A DNA stretch of 64,000 nt. Origin: Nansenia antarctica. Lineage: Eukaryota > Chordata > Actinopteri > Argentiniformes > Microstomatidae. Each line of letters begins with the position of its first letter. The stretch's first letter is position 1. Of this stretch, positions 1 through 11,071 are shown one piece after another. The notes under the pieces are model-generated. The model was not told the origin of the DNA, made no database searches, and was given only the letters and a program-made list of their open reading frames with translations. The translations under genes and the position numbers were made by a program. The stretch spans positions 40,438,442 through 40,502,441 of the forward strand of contig OZ022342.1 of the NCBI GenBank assembly GCA_963989245.1. The letters run 5' to 3'.

Positions 1-2005
1 ATTGGTCCAAGAGACTCGCTTAAACTAAGGGAGTTTAGTGACTTCCTCATCTCCTGCAAGAATGCAATGCCCCATGTACAAGGTCTAAAGGTTTTAGACG
101 ACTGTGAAGAAAACCAGAAGTTACTACTGAAACTTCCTGACTGGGCAACAAGCCGCTGGAACCGTTACGTCACTAGAGCGAGCACTGGATGAAGGAAAGC
201 CATATCCAGGTTTCAAGGAGTTTTCGGACTTTGTGGCAGATGAGGCACGCATTGCATGCAATCCAGTTTCCTCCCTTCATGCATTAAAGCAGACAGATGA
301 AAAACCAGAACAGAGGGAACAGAAGCGTCACAAAGCCAGCTCCATGGCGACGTCAACAAAGGTGTCACAAAAACCAAAAGCCACTTCAAGGTATTCAAGT
401 GCATCAGAAAGTAACACAGGTTTCAAAACCAGCCCTTCGGCCACTGAAAGCAATGGGCAATTAGAATGCATTTGCTGTCAAGAAAACCACTTCATATATA
501 AATGTGAAACGTTTGCAGCAATGCCTCTGGAGGAAAAGAAAAGGTTTATCCTCGACAACAATATGTGCTTCGGATGTCTCAGAGTTGGCCATGTCTCCAA
601 AAACTGTAGAAAAAGAGCTACTTGCAATATTTGCAAGCGGAGCCATCCCTCTCCGCTTCATGAAGAACATGTGCAAGGAGAAAGACCAGAAGCACGTCCA
701 CCAAAGGAAAGTACTTCCACTGCCTTATGCAGCGTGGGAGTGGACAACAGTGATCGCACTTCAATGATTGTTCCGGTGTGGCTCTCTTGTGCAGCAAAAA
801 ACAGCCCTGAAACCTTAGTGTATGCATTACTGGACACACAGAGCAGTAATACATTTATTGACCAAGAGGTCTGTGAAAAGATACAAGCAGACACAGAACC
901 AATCAAATTGAAGTTGTCAACAATGACTGACAGGGGTTCAATAGTGAACTGTCAAAGAGTGGTTGGGCTGAAAGTGAGAGGGTACATGTCACAAGAGTGC
1001 ATCAAGCTACCACCCGCATACACTCAAGAATACATACCATTGGAGCAAAATAGTATACCCACTCGTGAAAGTGCGAAAGAGTGGACGCACCTTCTCAGCA
1101 TAGCAGAAGATATGCCAGATCTGTTGAACTGTCCTGTAGGACTCCTAATTGGCTATGACTGTGCAAGGGCCCTGAAACCAAAACAAGTGATATCAGGGGA
1201 AGACTACGATCCATACGCAGTCAAGACGGATTTAGGCTGGAGCATAGTAGGATCAAAAACACCTCGCACAAGCTCAAGGGATGCGACAGGGTTCTGCCAT
1301 CGTATTTCTGTAAAAGAACTTCCGCCTATCACACCTGCCTCTGTGATTAAGGCATTGGAGGCAGATTTCCTGGACACGAACCCCAAAGAGAGGAGCATAT
1401 CCCAAGAGGATATTCAGTTCCTACAGCTCCTGAATGGGAAAGTTCAACACAACAAGGAAGGACACTTGGAAATGCCCCTACCCTTCAGAGAGCGTCCCCA
1501 GCTTCCGAACAACAAGCAGGTCGTTATAGCCAAAAATCAAAGCAAAAAGAAAGAAGTCTTGAGCTCCTTCTATTCCGAGGAGGACAAAGATCAGGCAGAA
1601 GGCAAGAACAGTGAGGCTGGACCCAGCCTGGCCACCTCATTAGACTCTGCTGAAGGCCCTGTGGTCCAGGCCCTGAGACAGGCCGGAGAGGAGGGCGAGG
1701 ATGACTTCCTGGTCCCCAAGAAGAAGATGAAACTGGAGGAGGAGAAGAAGACGGTGACCGCCGTCAAAGAGACAGCTGAGACCGTCGTCAAGGAGACAAC
1801 AGCAACGGCCAAGCCTAGGACTGAAAGGCCAAAATGGCCCAAGAAGAAACACAGGCAGTCCGGAGGACGCCTCATGCCAGGGCCCTTCAGGGTGAAGATG
1901 GGGGGCCGAGAGTTCAGAGGACAGAGGCTGAGGGCCTACGGACTAAACCCCAAGAGGCTGCACTTCAGACAGCTTGGCAGGCAGAAACGAAAAAAATATA
2001 TATAA
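1..2005 (+). pseudogene. BEL/Pao gag-protease, frameshifted and fused to a lysine-rich tail
   Basis: Bases 1-180 encode, in frame 1, a Pao capsid-type segment (GLKVLDDCEENQKLL...). The frame shifts by one near 178-184 and stays open from ATG 233 to 2005 (590 aa). Three zinc-binding motifs are visible: C79-C82-H86-C91, C112-C115-H120-C125 and C131-C134-H138-H143. The retropepsin-like motif LLDTQSSNTF follows near residue 200, then the segment ending GWSIVGSK. These would process and package retrotransposon RNA in cytoplasmic particles. At about base 1535 the Pao homology stops, just before RT would begin. The frame then runs on into about 155 residues of Glu/Lys-rich protein that is not Pao. 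The ORF is open across this join, which is either coincidence or a real fusion. The element is dead as a Pao because pol is missing. Confidence 0.8.
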
Positions 2006-2170
2006 AAATAAAACAAAGCAGAGAAGCAAAAGAGCAAGCAGTGAAGGAGCGGGTGAAAGGACACAATCAGACGTGCTTAATAAGAGAACTTCCTGCCAAC
2101 TGAATATGTCCAAAATGTGACTGCACATAAGAAAATAAATCACAGTGCTTCATGATTCTCTTATCACTGT
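1536..2170 (+). other. Foreign segment replacing Pao pol; encodes a basic nucleolar-like C-terminus
   Basis: Between the Pao protease and the Pao C-terminal tail lies a segment encoding an acidic stretch (GEEGEDDFLVPKKK), Lys/Glu/Thr-rich sequence, and a basic end (FRGQRLRAYGLNPKRL...) that stops at 2005. The composition resembles the tail of a nucleolar or ribosome-biogenesis protein, but I cannot name the gene. An A-rich run follows the stop and AATAAA occurs near 2142. This fits either a captured 3' exon or a processed copy. The alternative is recombination between two loci. Confidence 0.5.
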
Positions 2171-2179
2171 GTTAACGTT

Positions 2180-2362
2180 CCCAGAAATGAGTGGAAGCTA
2201 GCCAGAATTGTTGAGACAAGTGAAGATGATGATGGTCTGGTGCGAAAGGTTAAAATCCAAGTAGGCCAAAGTAACTTAGGAAAGAAAGGTGAACGCTTGA
2301 CGCAACCATCTTTTCTTGAGCGTCCAGTTCAAAAATTAGTGGTACTCGTGGAGAGTTCCTAA
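2180..2362 (+). pseudogene. C-terminal end of BEL/Pao polyprotein (DUF5641-like)
   Basis: A 60-codon open segment begins PRNEWKLARIVET, continues VRKVKIQVGQ and ends FLERPVQKLVVLVESS, stop at 2360-2362. This is the conserved end of Pao pol, downstream of integrase. It has the same orientation as the gag-protease at 1-1535 and shows that one Pao element once spanned the locus. All of RT, RNase H and the integrase core (several kb) is missing. Upstream in the same frame there is a TGA at 2153. Confidence 0.75.
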
Positions 2363-2518
2363 ACTAGCATTGAAATAGTAACAAAACGGAAGCCGTAAAC
2401 ATTTAGAAATAATGGGTTGGTTATTTGAATGTTAATTTCCATTTTATAGGAAAATTACAGGATTTATTGATAAGGTAAAACATTTTGGTTAAGAAAATCT
2501 TTGTAATTTTGGTGGCAG

Positions 2519-3065
2519 TGTAACTGTCATAGTAAAGATGTAATAATAATGTTCTTATTTTCTTACTGTAAAAAGATTCTTTATAGAAATGTATATGTTA
2601 TTGTTGTACAATTATTGTTTATTTTGTTTATCTAAACTTGTACGTGTTGACGTCACCTCACTGTTCACGTACTGTGGTCTCGCGATGAGACGGGATGTAT
2701 ATATATTGACGGAGGCTGAACGTGTAAGGGTTTTTCCGTCACTGTCATGAAGAGAAGTTTGATGTTTAAGACGGTATATAACTATTCTAGCTACTCCTGA
2801 GGTTCTGAATAGAAGGCGCACACGGTATGTCGTTGTTTTGTTTGTCACTGTTTGACTGTGCATTTTGATTTGAAGTACTTTCTCACATGTATGTGATGTC
2901 GGAACGCCGTGCTGGCTGGTTTCAATGTGTAATTGGTGCTTTGTTTTACATTGCAGTTTTTCACGGTGTTTGTGTGTACGGTGTGCACACAAAATAAAGA
3001 ACATCAGTATCAGAATCGTGGGTTGCTTGTCTATCAGAAGAACACCAGACGGGGGCAGTTATACA
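2519..3065 (+). repeat. Probable 3' LTR of the BEL/Pao element
   Basis: This 547-bp segment starts TGTAACTG and ends CAGTTATACA, which are near-inverted termini of the TG...CA type. It holds TATA-like stretches (about 2698 and 2773) and AATAAA at 2993, then about 65 bp to the end. It lies about 155 bp after the Pao stop codon, where an LTR is expected. No 5' LTR is in the window, so the boundaries rest on one copy. Confidence 0.55.
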
Positions 3066-3085
3066 TGTGATAGGCTATATAAAGA

Positions 3086-3126
3086 CCATTCATTCATTCA
3101 TTCATGCATTCATTCATTCATTCATG
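3086..3126. repeat. (ATTC)n microsatellite
   Basis: Ten or so ATTC units with one interruption (ATGC), flanked on both sides by copies of TGTGATAGGCTA. Confidence 0.85.
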
Positions 3127-3284
3127 TGATAGGCTACATTCACACAAAAGTACTCTGACCAACTTGAATTAACAATATGTGTTAACACATTGTCTAGGGC
3201 TAAACTAAATATTAATAAAATCAAATAAATGCAATACAAAATTGTTCAAGTAAGACGTACCTTTCACTTTAGCTGCTTTAAGAC

Positions 3285-3540
3285 AGGTGAGAGCTTCTCT
3301 TAAAGTTGAGAAGAAATTTGAGAAGAAATCTAAGAACTTTGTTTTCGAGAATCTCATTTGTTCTTAAGTTGTTCTTAAGTTCTAACTTAGGAAAAATCTT
3401 AAGAAGAAAGTTAGGAAAAAACTAAAGAAAAGATAAGATTTTCTTCATGAATACCAAATCTTCTTAAGTTTTGTCTTAAGAACAAATTTTGTTCTTAAGA
3501 ACAATTTTTTTCTTAAGAACGCTTTGTGAATCGGGGCCCA
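3285..3540. repeat. TTCTTAAGAA-rich palindromic repeat
   Basis: About seven CTTAAG-centred palindromes (for example TTGTTCTTAAGAACAA) lie in 250 bp, ending in GTGAATCGGGGCCCA. This looks like the end of a nonautonomous DNA element; the other end was not identified. Confidence 0.5.
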
Positions 3541-3544
3541 GATT

Positions 3545-3735
3545 GTTGCTTACCTGCTCTGCCTACCTGCCCTCCTGCCACCCTGCCCTGCCCACCTGCC
3601 ATGTCTGCCCGGCATACGTGCCTACCTGGCCTGTCTGGTCAGCCTGCCCTACGTGCCCTGCCTGCCCTGTCTACCTGCCTGTCTGCCCTGACTGCCCCGC
3701 CAACCTACCCATTCCCCGGTTGCTGTTAAACCCTG
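3545..3735. repeat. CTGCC-rich degenerate tandem repeat (left arm)
   Basis: Degenerate pentamer array rich in CTGCC/CTACC. The reverse-complement type array occurs at 4430-4592. Open frames over this stretch are by-products of composition. Confidence 0.7.
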
Positions 3736-4075
3736 CCTTTCCCCGGCCTGTCTATTCCCGCATTAAATTGCCTATCATTGTCTTTCTGTGTCCTGACTCT
3801 GTGTTCTGCATCTGGGTTCACTAGCTTTACCTTAACAATGACAGTATTTGCAAAACAGGAAATGGGATGTAGAGGGAACCTTTTAGAATCAACTTGTATT
3901 TATTTGTATCGGCTTTTCAACCAATCTCTTTTGACCATCATTTGTGCCAATCATCATAGGCTGCCATAAGATTGCATACTGTACCTCTGCAGCCCATGTA
4001 CACTAGATTAGCATACTGTCATGACTGTCAGTGTTAGGCCTGAATCAAACGGACACAGAGACTAGGGTAATAACA

Positions 4076-4150
4076 TTTACATTTACATTTTTGGCATTTA
4101 GCAGACGCCTTATTCCAAAGCGACTTACAATCAATACATTTGAATGCTAA
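4076..4150 (-). repeat. SINE/L2-type 3' tail fragment
   Basis: The sequence carries GCATTTAGCAGACGCC and CAAAGCGACTTACAAT. On the minus strand this is the fish V-SINE/L2 tail (TTGTAAGTCGCTTTGG...). The same tail ends the SINE at 58901-59088. No tRNA-like head is visible here. Confidence 0.65.
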
Positions 4151-4429
4151 GCATGTGAATCATCAGTCCACCATTCGTGGCAGGAAGAGTAATCTAGCTC
4201 AGGCTCGGGGCCACTGATAGAAGGAGAAACCTTCTTCTACCACCTTTTTCTAAAACCTTTTTTATTTTATTTTTTTATTTATTTTTATTACTGGAGGAAC
4301 AGAGAAGCAGTACAGAGGGGGCGATAGAAGTTCTTAGGGACACAGTAGAGGGGAACGCGGACGTCTTTAGGAGACGTAGTGCTGAGGGGCAAAGGATATT
4401 TATTAAAGGGGATAGGCAGGGAATGGTCG

Positions 4430-4592
4430 GAGGGCAAGGCAGCTTAGGCAGGAGGGGTAGTCGGCAGGCAGGCAGGAGGAGTAGTCATTAGGCAGGCAGG
4501 GGCTTAGGCAGGAGGAGTAGTCGTTAGGCAGGAAGGCAGGAGGGTAGGCAGGGCAGGCAGGCAGGAGGGCAGGTAGGGCAGGCAGTCCAGGG
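4430..4592. repeat. GGCAG-rich degenerate tandem repeat (right arm)
   Basis: Array of GGCAG/GGAGG units interspersed with GTAGTC. It is complementary in sense to the array at 3545-3735, so the two could pair as imperfect inverted arms. Confidence 0.65.
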
Positions 4593-6411
4593 ATGATGGG
4601 ATGGACTGGTGGAGGAGAGAAAACAAACAACGGTGAAAATAATAAAACGGCTGAGAAACATAAAGTATAAGTAAGGATATCGAATACACTGGAGACACAC
4701 GAGGGAGCGAGACGACTAACCACATGGGATCAGAATGATCAAGCATCAGACGGCAGGTTGTCAGGCTTTTTATGCTGGTTTCTCCTCCTGAGATTGTAAG
4801 CACCTGCTGGAGCCGGCGCAGCTGTCCCAGATTGGGCCTGATTAGTCTCAACGAGCGGTGCCGAGGTGGGAACGAGTGGAGCCGAAGAGGGATCCACAAC
4901 AGTCAGGAGTGTTTGTATGAGACAGTATGTGTTTTTCTAGGTTACATTATACTTCTTGACACACGAGTGCCACAAAGGAACCATAATCTATTACTCCTAT
5001 GTTGTGAATGAACTTATGTAATTTGTTCCCAACCAATATTCCTCTACCAGTAATGGCGTCAATGTTTATGACTAAATGTCCCTCTGGCGCTCCAGTCAGG
5101 TGCTCTTGATTTCCTTCGGTTCTTATTTAATTTCAGGCTCCAATTGGAAGTACACATTAAAAGTTAATGGGACGTTAGGTATTGATTAGAAGATAAATAA
5201 CAGGCATAACAATATCGTTACACTTTGATTTTCATTTACCTTTCATTATTTTTCTTTCTCTCGTCCTTTATGACACCATTACCCCCCATCATTCCCCTCA
5301 TTGTGCAGTCCTCCCATCACCCCATGTTCTCTCGCTTTATTTCTTTTTCAGAAGAATTAAGCAAAGTCTTGCTCTAAATTGCCCATTCAAAACATTCTCT
5401 CTATTGAATATGCTTTTTAGTCCAGGGTTAGGCTGAACCTGGGTCAGGGAAACCAACCCTTTGCTTCCTAAAGCAGCTCAGTGTGCATCTCTTTCTATTT
5501 CTCATAGTAAGTCTGCTCTCATCTTGTATCTCTGTATTCCTCCTTCCTCACAATGGGTGTTGTTTTTCTTCTGATCTCTTTGAACAGTATCTTCAAGAGA
5601 TGTTTCCTGGCTTCACAAAAATACACTAGTGCGGCTTTGACAGACTTCATGTAAACAAAGAGCAGAGGCAGATTTGATAGAATCCTCTAGTACGGGGGCC
5701 TCATGTGCGATACGGACAGAGTAGCTGAGGCTAGCGGCCTCCCACCCATACCCAGAGGAAATGGAGGGATACATTATTATTTATGATCTGCCACCACCCA
5801 TCCTCAGAGCCAACCAGGCCCGGATTCATTATGACAGCAGGCTATCTTCCTCATACCAACATCGTGCATCTCCTGAGAGGAGTGTTTACTTAAAAAGAAG
5901 CGTAAGGCCATGTGAAGTGGACTTTGTACTAGGCACTACAAACTTGTCAAATAGGTTTGAATTTCAATGCCTGTTATTCCTCCAATATGACACTTACAGG
6001 CTAAACCTACGAGACAAGTGTAGCCCCACTTGATTGTGTGCCTCCACGAAATGTGAAGACTGCACACATTGAGTAGGCACAACAGTAAGGAGCATAGCCC
6101 AGTGCAAATAATCATCTGAATTAAATGCATTTTTCTGAAGCCATTTTTAGAATATAGTGGCACACATACAGAGACAATGCACCCCCACAATAAACAAGGC
6201 ATCTGAAAAAAAGTGAAAAAGTTCCTTTCACTGAGTCGGTGTGATAAGAATCTGTATTTCCCCTCCCTTTATCACTCTCCATCCCAGACAATGGATAGAA
6301 TTTCCAAAGCCAGTAAACAAGGGAGATGTCCGTTCTGAATGTGTCCCACATTCCCTCCCTCCCTCCCTCTTCCCGGAAATGGGCAAAAAAGGAGGGATGA
6401 AAATTAAAAGG
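4593..6411. other. No gene recognised
   Basis: Mixed-composition noncoding DNA. The segment around 4760-4900 (CTGGAGCCGGCGCAGCTGTC) looks like a dispersed repeat, but I could not define its ends. Open frames here are short and show no family motif. CCCT repeats occur at 6352-6371. Confidence 0.5.
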
Positions 6412-6419
6412 GAGGAGAG

Positions 6420-7378
6420 CAGGGGCGGCGCTAGGGGGTGGCTACTGGGGCTCAAGCCCCGGATGTTTTCTGAAAAGCCCCGAATGTTTTACTTGATGAC
6501 ATAGATGATGTTTCAGGTTTGTGAATCTTATTAGAAAGGTGACTGACTCACTGACACTACTTTTCCGGTTTGCTAATGCTAGCTGGCTATCATAACATAA
6601 CGTTATGTTATAATGAAAATGAAACATAGCAAGGTACTGTTACGGTACATGGTAAGAAATCAAACAAAGGATAATACTTATGGAATGGAATGGAATGGAA
6701 TGGAATGGACTTTATTTGAAAAACAGATGGAATGAAGTGGTTATTCACTTTATACAAATAAAGTGAATAACAGGCTGATAGTCTTTGATATCTGCACTCT
6801 GGTTGACTGAGTAACAAGTGAAAAAGAATGATGTAACGTTAATGTTACAGCTAGTAAACATGGAGTAACCACATTAAGTATGCCCTTATGGTAGTATGTA
6901 TGTATACAGAACATGACTCAAATCTATCCTAAGATGTAACGCTAACTAACTAAGTTTGTTTAATGTCCCAGGGGGGATTTGATTTCACAGTACTATACAC
7001 AGGCCAACAATACATGTAATATATCGTCATATAACACAGGACAAGACTCTAAATACAATATAAGTGGTGAGCACAGAGTCTGCCCTGATATACATACTGT
7101 AACATAACTAGCCTCAGCCCATCAATTATGTAATTCTATACAAATATAAATGATGGTGACTGGCAGGGGGAGCTACGTGTGCTGACCTCCCTCTGTGCCC
7201 AGAACCACCACAATTAGTTTGCTTCATTAAAGGGTGTGAATGTATATGTGTTCTCCAGTGCCTTTTGTCCGCTTTAAGGTGGTGGTAAGTTGAAGGTTGA
7301 AGGCAAAATTTTCCGAGCACATTATATTCTCCCTCTGGGCTAAGCCCCGGATCTCCTACGATCCTAAATCCGCCCCTG
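6420..7378. mobile_element. hAT-type nonautonomous element (MITE), 959 bp
   Basis: The left end is CAGGGGCGGCGCTAG. The right end, reverse-complemented, is CAGGGGCGGATTTAG, so the first nine bases match. A perfect 8-bp target duplication GAGGAGAG flanks the element (6412-6419 and 7379-7386). Eight-bp duplications and CAGGGG termini are characteristic of hAT. There is no transposase, so mobilisation would have been in trans. A GGAAT microsatellite (about 6678-6709) lies inside. Confidence 0.85.
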
Positions 7379-7628
7379 GAGGAGAGAACAGAGGAAGCCA
7401 AGGAACAAGGAGATGCGTCAGTGTCTCTGGTATGTCTTTTCATTTGTACTGATAAAAAAAGAGGCCGTGGGTTTATTTTTATTTTTATTTACTGAATGAG
7501 GCTTTTGAGGGCAACAGTGAGAGATGTGAGCATCCCATGAGGGATGGTTGGAGGAGTGGGACCTGGGAGTGACGTGTGAAGATAATAAATATTCTTATCT
7601 GTTATTGTCATTGTAATGGGACAGTGCA

Positions 7629-7848
<220 letters not shown>

Positions 7849-8208
7849 AGGTGAGAGGGAGTTGGAATGTAATTATAGAGAGGAATTCCTTATGGAAAAG
7901 AGACAGATAGAAAGGAGGTGAAAATGGACAATGAGACCTGCTCCTGCCCTATCACTGTATCACTCACTTGCAGGCGCTATGAGTGTGCAAAACAGGAAGG
8001 GGAAATAAGGAGGGCTTCCAAATTGTTAGGTCGATAATTATAGGGAATAAGTTGGCACTTGCAACACCGCTTGCATGCTAATGTTACACCTGTTTACAGC
8101 GTATGGTAACTTGACTGGTTTAAATAACTGTTTAGTTTAAAGTTAAATCCATTTACCAACAACGATTATACAGTATTTCTGGAGAGGCCTTTCAGAACTG
8201 TGAATATA

Positions 8209-8345
8209 CACTCACTGAACATTTTGTTAGGAACACCTGTACATCTTCTACCTTCTAAGCACTACTTCCAGCAGGATAATGCACCAAGGCACAAAGCAAA
8301 AGTAATCTCAAGCTGGTTTCATGAACATGATGTAACAGGTACCAC
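8209..8345 (+). mobile_element. Tc1/mariner fragment
   Basis: After a TA, CACTCACTGAACATTTTGTT is the terminal repeat seen intact at 37509. It runs into YFQQDNAPRHKAKVIS, which holds the middle catalytic Asp (DNAP) of a Tc1-like transposase. The first part of the transposase and the right terminus are missing. Confidence 0.75.
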
Positions 8346-8662
8346 CTGCAGCCAATTCGTTTCATTCAAGGCGGGACTTTAGAGGGGAAGTTGGGGCGGA
8401 TATGGGCCTTTAATTAAGATTGCTACTTCAAACTCGCTGCTTCAAACTCTTCCACTTGTTGCGCAAAATGGGCCAGAGTTTGTCAAATCCAATGTTGGGC
8501 ATCTCGTTTCTTAAGTCCTGGTATTCATAGCTTTCAGTCACGTGGTTTCTTCCCTAGCAACCACCAAACTGACGGGCAAAAAGTATCATAGCAACATCGC
8601 TCAACATGGCTGCCTACTATTTAGACCACCTCACTCATGAAGAACTATCAAGATACACGACG
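8346..8662. other. Leader of the 386-bp repeat region; short MAAYYLDHLTHEELSRYTT reading frame
   Basis: CpG-containing sequence with CACGTG at 8540. An ATG near 8606 opens a short frame (MAAYYLDHLTHEELSRYTT) that runs into the first copy of the 386-bp repeat. This may be the start of a transposon-associated gene whose later exons are the tandem units. I do not recognise the protein. Confidence 0.4.
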
Positions 8663-9560
8663 GTGATAGGAGTGGAGGATTGACACCATTCAAATAGTGT
8701 TGGATTCCCTGTCTTCTACTCTATCCGGACACGTTGGAATTATTTTCCTAACCCCCGGAGAATCAAAGTTATTGACCTGCAAAGGGTGCCTCCTTGACCG
8801 GCTTTTCCCGTGAATAACACCGGTTATGGAGGTGGTACAAACATAAGACTATTATTGCTAAATTCACCATCAGTATACGGTCATTTTGAGCCCTTAACCA
8901 CCGCGCTGACACCCCGAGAAGATATACTTTTAATATGAAACTCGATCAACCGGGCGTTCACCGGCTGCTGGACGAAACTCCCAACTCCCGCTGTCAGCGA
9001 GGCGAGGGAATATTTCTACCCGGGAATTCGCTCCTTGCTGTGTCCACGGTGATAGGAGTGGAGGATCGACTCCATTCAAATAGTGTTGGATTCCCCGTCT
9101 TCTACTCTATCCGGACACGTTGGAATTATTTTCCTAACCCCCGGAGAATCAAAGTTATTGACCTGCAAAGGGTGCCTCCTTGACCGGCTTTTCCCGTGAA
9201 TAACACCGGTTATGGAGGTGGTACAAACATAAGACTATTATTGCTAAATTCACCATCAGTATACGGTCATTTTGAGTACTTAACCACCGCGCTGACACCC
9301 CGAGAAGATATACTTTTAATATGAAACTCGATCAACCGGGCGTTCACCGGCTGCTGGACGAAACTCCCAACTCCCGCTGTCAGCGAGGCGAGGGAATATT
9401 TATATCCGGGAATTCGCTCCTTGCTGTGTCCACGGTGATAGGAGTGGAGGATCGACTCCATTCAAATAGTGTTGGATTCCCTGTCTTCTACTCTATCCGG
9501 ACACGTTGGAATTATTTTCCTAACCCACGGGAAATCAAAGTTATTAACCCGCAAAAAGTG
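8663..9560 (+). repeat. 386-bp tandem repeat, about 2.3 copies
   Basis: GTGATAGGAGTGGAGGAT recurs at 8663, 9049 and 9435, a period of exactly 386 bp. Each unit has an open frame with KLDQPGVHRLLDETPN and SVGFPVFYSIRTRWNYF, conserved between units at protein level. The last unit diverges near 9530 into GCAAAAAGTG repeats. The unit looks like a coding exon plus flank that was tandemly duplicated. Product unknown. Confidence 0.8.
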
Positions 9561-9781
9561 GGTTTTGCCCGTGGGTTTTGCAAAAAGTGCCTTTTGCCCG
9601 TCAGGTGGGCGTTTCCACTATGATGTGACGTCACATGAAAGCTATGAATAGACCCTTTTACAGTCGACGTCATCAAAATATGCACGCACGTTTAGGCAAC
9701 GGAAGCGTGGACAAAAACAACATTCTTGATCCAGAGTTAGGTACGCTTAAAATAGCTTACAACGGCTACTAGCATAAAGAA

Positions 9782-9957
9782 ATGTCTGGTTGTTGCGTGT
9801 TCGGTTGTCAGAATCGATATTCCACGACTATCGGACTCAAGTTCTACCGAATTCCATCAGGATCAGACCATTTCAGAGCAACCGGCGGCGTCAACTAGAC
9901 TGAGGACAAGATTTAAAAAAATGCTTGTGTATGTGCCGCCCATTTTATATCAGGTAA
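9782..9957 (+). pseudogene. THAP zinc-finger domain pseudogene (first exon)
   Basis: The reading begins MSGCCVFGCQNRYSTTIGLK and continues FYRIPSG, the N-terminal half of the C2CH THAP DNA-binding domain. It then loses frame near 9873; the domain end (CVCAAHFISGK) is in another frame and stops at CAGGTAAAG, a good splice donor. THAP domains occur in P-element-like transposases and in host factors. CRE-like TGACGTCA lies upstream at about 9627. Together with the 386-bp units this may be one decayed transposon gene. Confidence 0.7.
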
Positions 9958-10092
9958 AGTATTGTAGCAACCGTGTAATAATATGTTCATTAATGTTGCA
10001 ATTAATGCTTGAGTTCAGAAATTCAATGTTAGCACTGTTACTGTGCGCTGTGTTGTGTGCCAATGCATTCCTGTGATTGGTGGAGGTCACGT

Positions 10093-10120
10093 GGGGGGGG
10101 GGGGGGGGGGGGGGGGGGGG
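10093..10120. repeat. Poly(G) tract
   Basis: About 28 consecutive G; likely to be length-variable or hard to assemble. Confidence 0.9.
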
Positions 10121-10649
10121 AGGGCGGGTGTTGTGTTGTTGTTGTTACGGTAGAGGAAAGGAGAGCTCCGGTGAACTGACAGTTTTGTATGTGGAAGTTT
10201 GCAACTAAACGCACGGATTGTAAGACAACCTATCTCTTATTATTTCACCACTGTCCAAGTCGGGACGTTACAGTATCTCTAAAAACTATAGCTATCTGAT
10301 TTAAATGGAAAACCTATTGTTTACATGAACAATTGTCTAATATGTAGCTAGACTAACATCTAGCTAAGGCAGGCCTAGCCAAAGTAACCAGCGCTTGCTG
10401 GTGTTCTATCTGTCTAGTAAACAAATGTGTGTGTGTGTGATATGTGCGTTATACATAGTCGTCTTGTGTCCTTGTCTTTGGCTTGGGAGGGCTTCTGATT
10501 TCAAGACATAAAAGTCTGAATCTATGTCAATGTTACACCCACCATATAGGTCCCTAGCATAAGAATGACAGTTGAGAATGTACTTTAAATAGAAAATAGT
10601 TTTATTACATTAGTTCACAATCCAGGCCCACATTGACCTCTCTCCAAAG
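10121..10649. other. No gene; possible solo-LTR remnant
   Basis: GTT repeats and a stretch ending GTCGGGACGTTACA (about 10270) have the look of an LTR end, but no matching start or target duplication was established. The rest is AT-rich and featureless. Confidence 0.3.
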
Positions 10650-10887
10650 AACTTTAGGTTATTTACATAACCCCGGTTCTCTGAGTAGTATTCGTGAGTA
10701 TCTCACTATGGAAACGCCCCCTGCGTGACCTCATCAGAAACTGAATTACACTGCGCCAGCCCATTGGCTGGCCCAGGCGACGCTTGTGTCACGAGGGACG
10801 GGACCCTCCGCCTATATAAAGCGTACACACAGCGTCTGTCGTCATTCAAAACAAGCAACCTCTTTCTCGCTTCTAAAGCAAGGAGGG

Positions 10888-10985
10888 AGGTCCGGTGAGA
10901 TACTCACGAATACTACTCAGAGAACCGGGGTTATGTAAATAACCTAAAGTTCTCTTTCATAGTATTCGTTTCGTATCTCACTATG
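10888..10985. repeat. DIRS internal complementary region
   Basis: The first part (to CCTAAAGTT) is complementary to the left end starting at 10650. The second part (GTTCTCTTTCATAGTATTC...) is complementary to the right end at 16440-16484. It therefore spells the joined ends of the circular intermediate. Confidence 0.85.
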
Positions 10986-11071
10986 GGAATATACTTACTC
11001 CCGTATTGCCAGACCTGCCTGTAAAACGACAACTGTCCCAGAATGGACCCTCACACTCTAGGAACTACGTC

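Noticed and set aside
3489..3824. Pro/Cys-rich secreted-like protein
   Set aside because: Product of the CTGCC array in several frames.
5761..6033. Possible small protein
   Set aside because: No motif, no splice or promoter context; similar-sized random frames occur on the other strand.
10053..10270. Solo LTR
   Set aside because: The end looks LTR-like, but neither the start nor a target duplication could be established.
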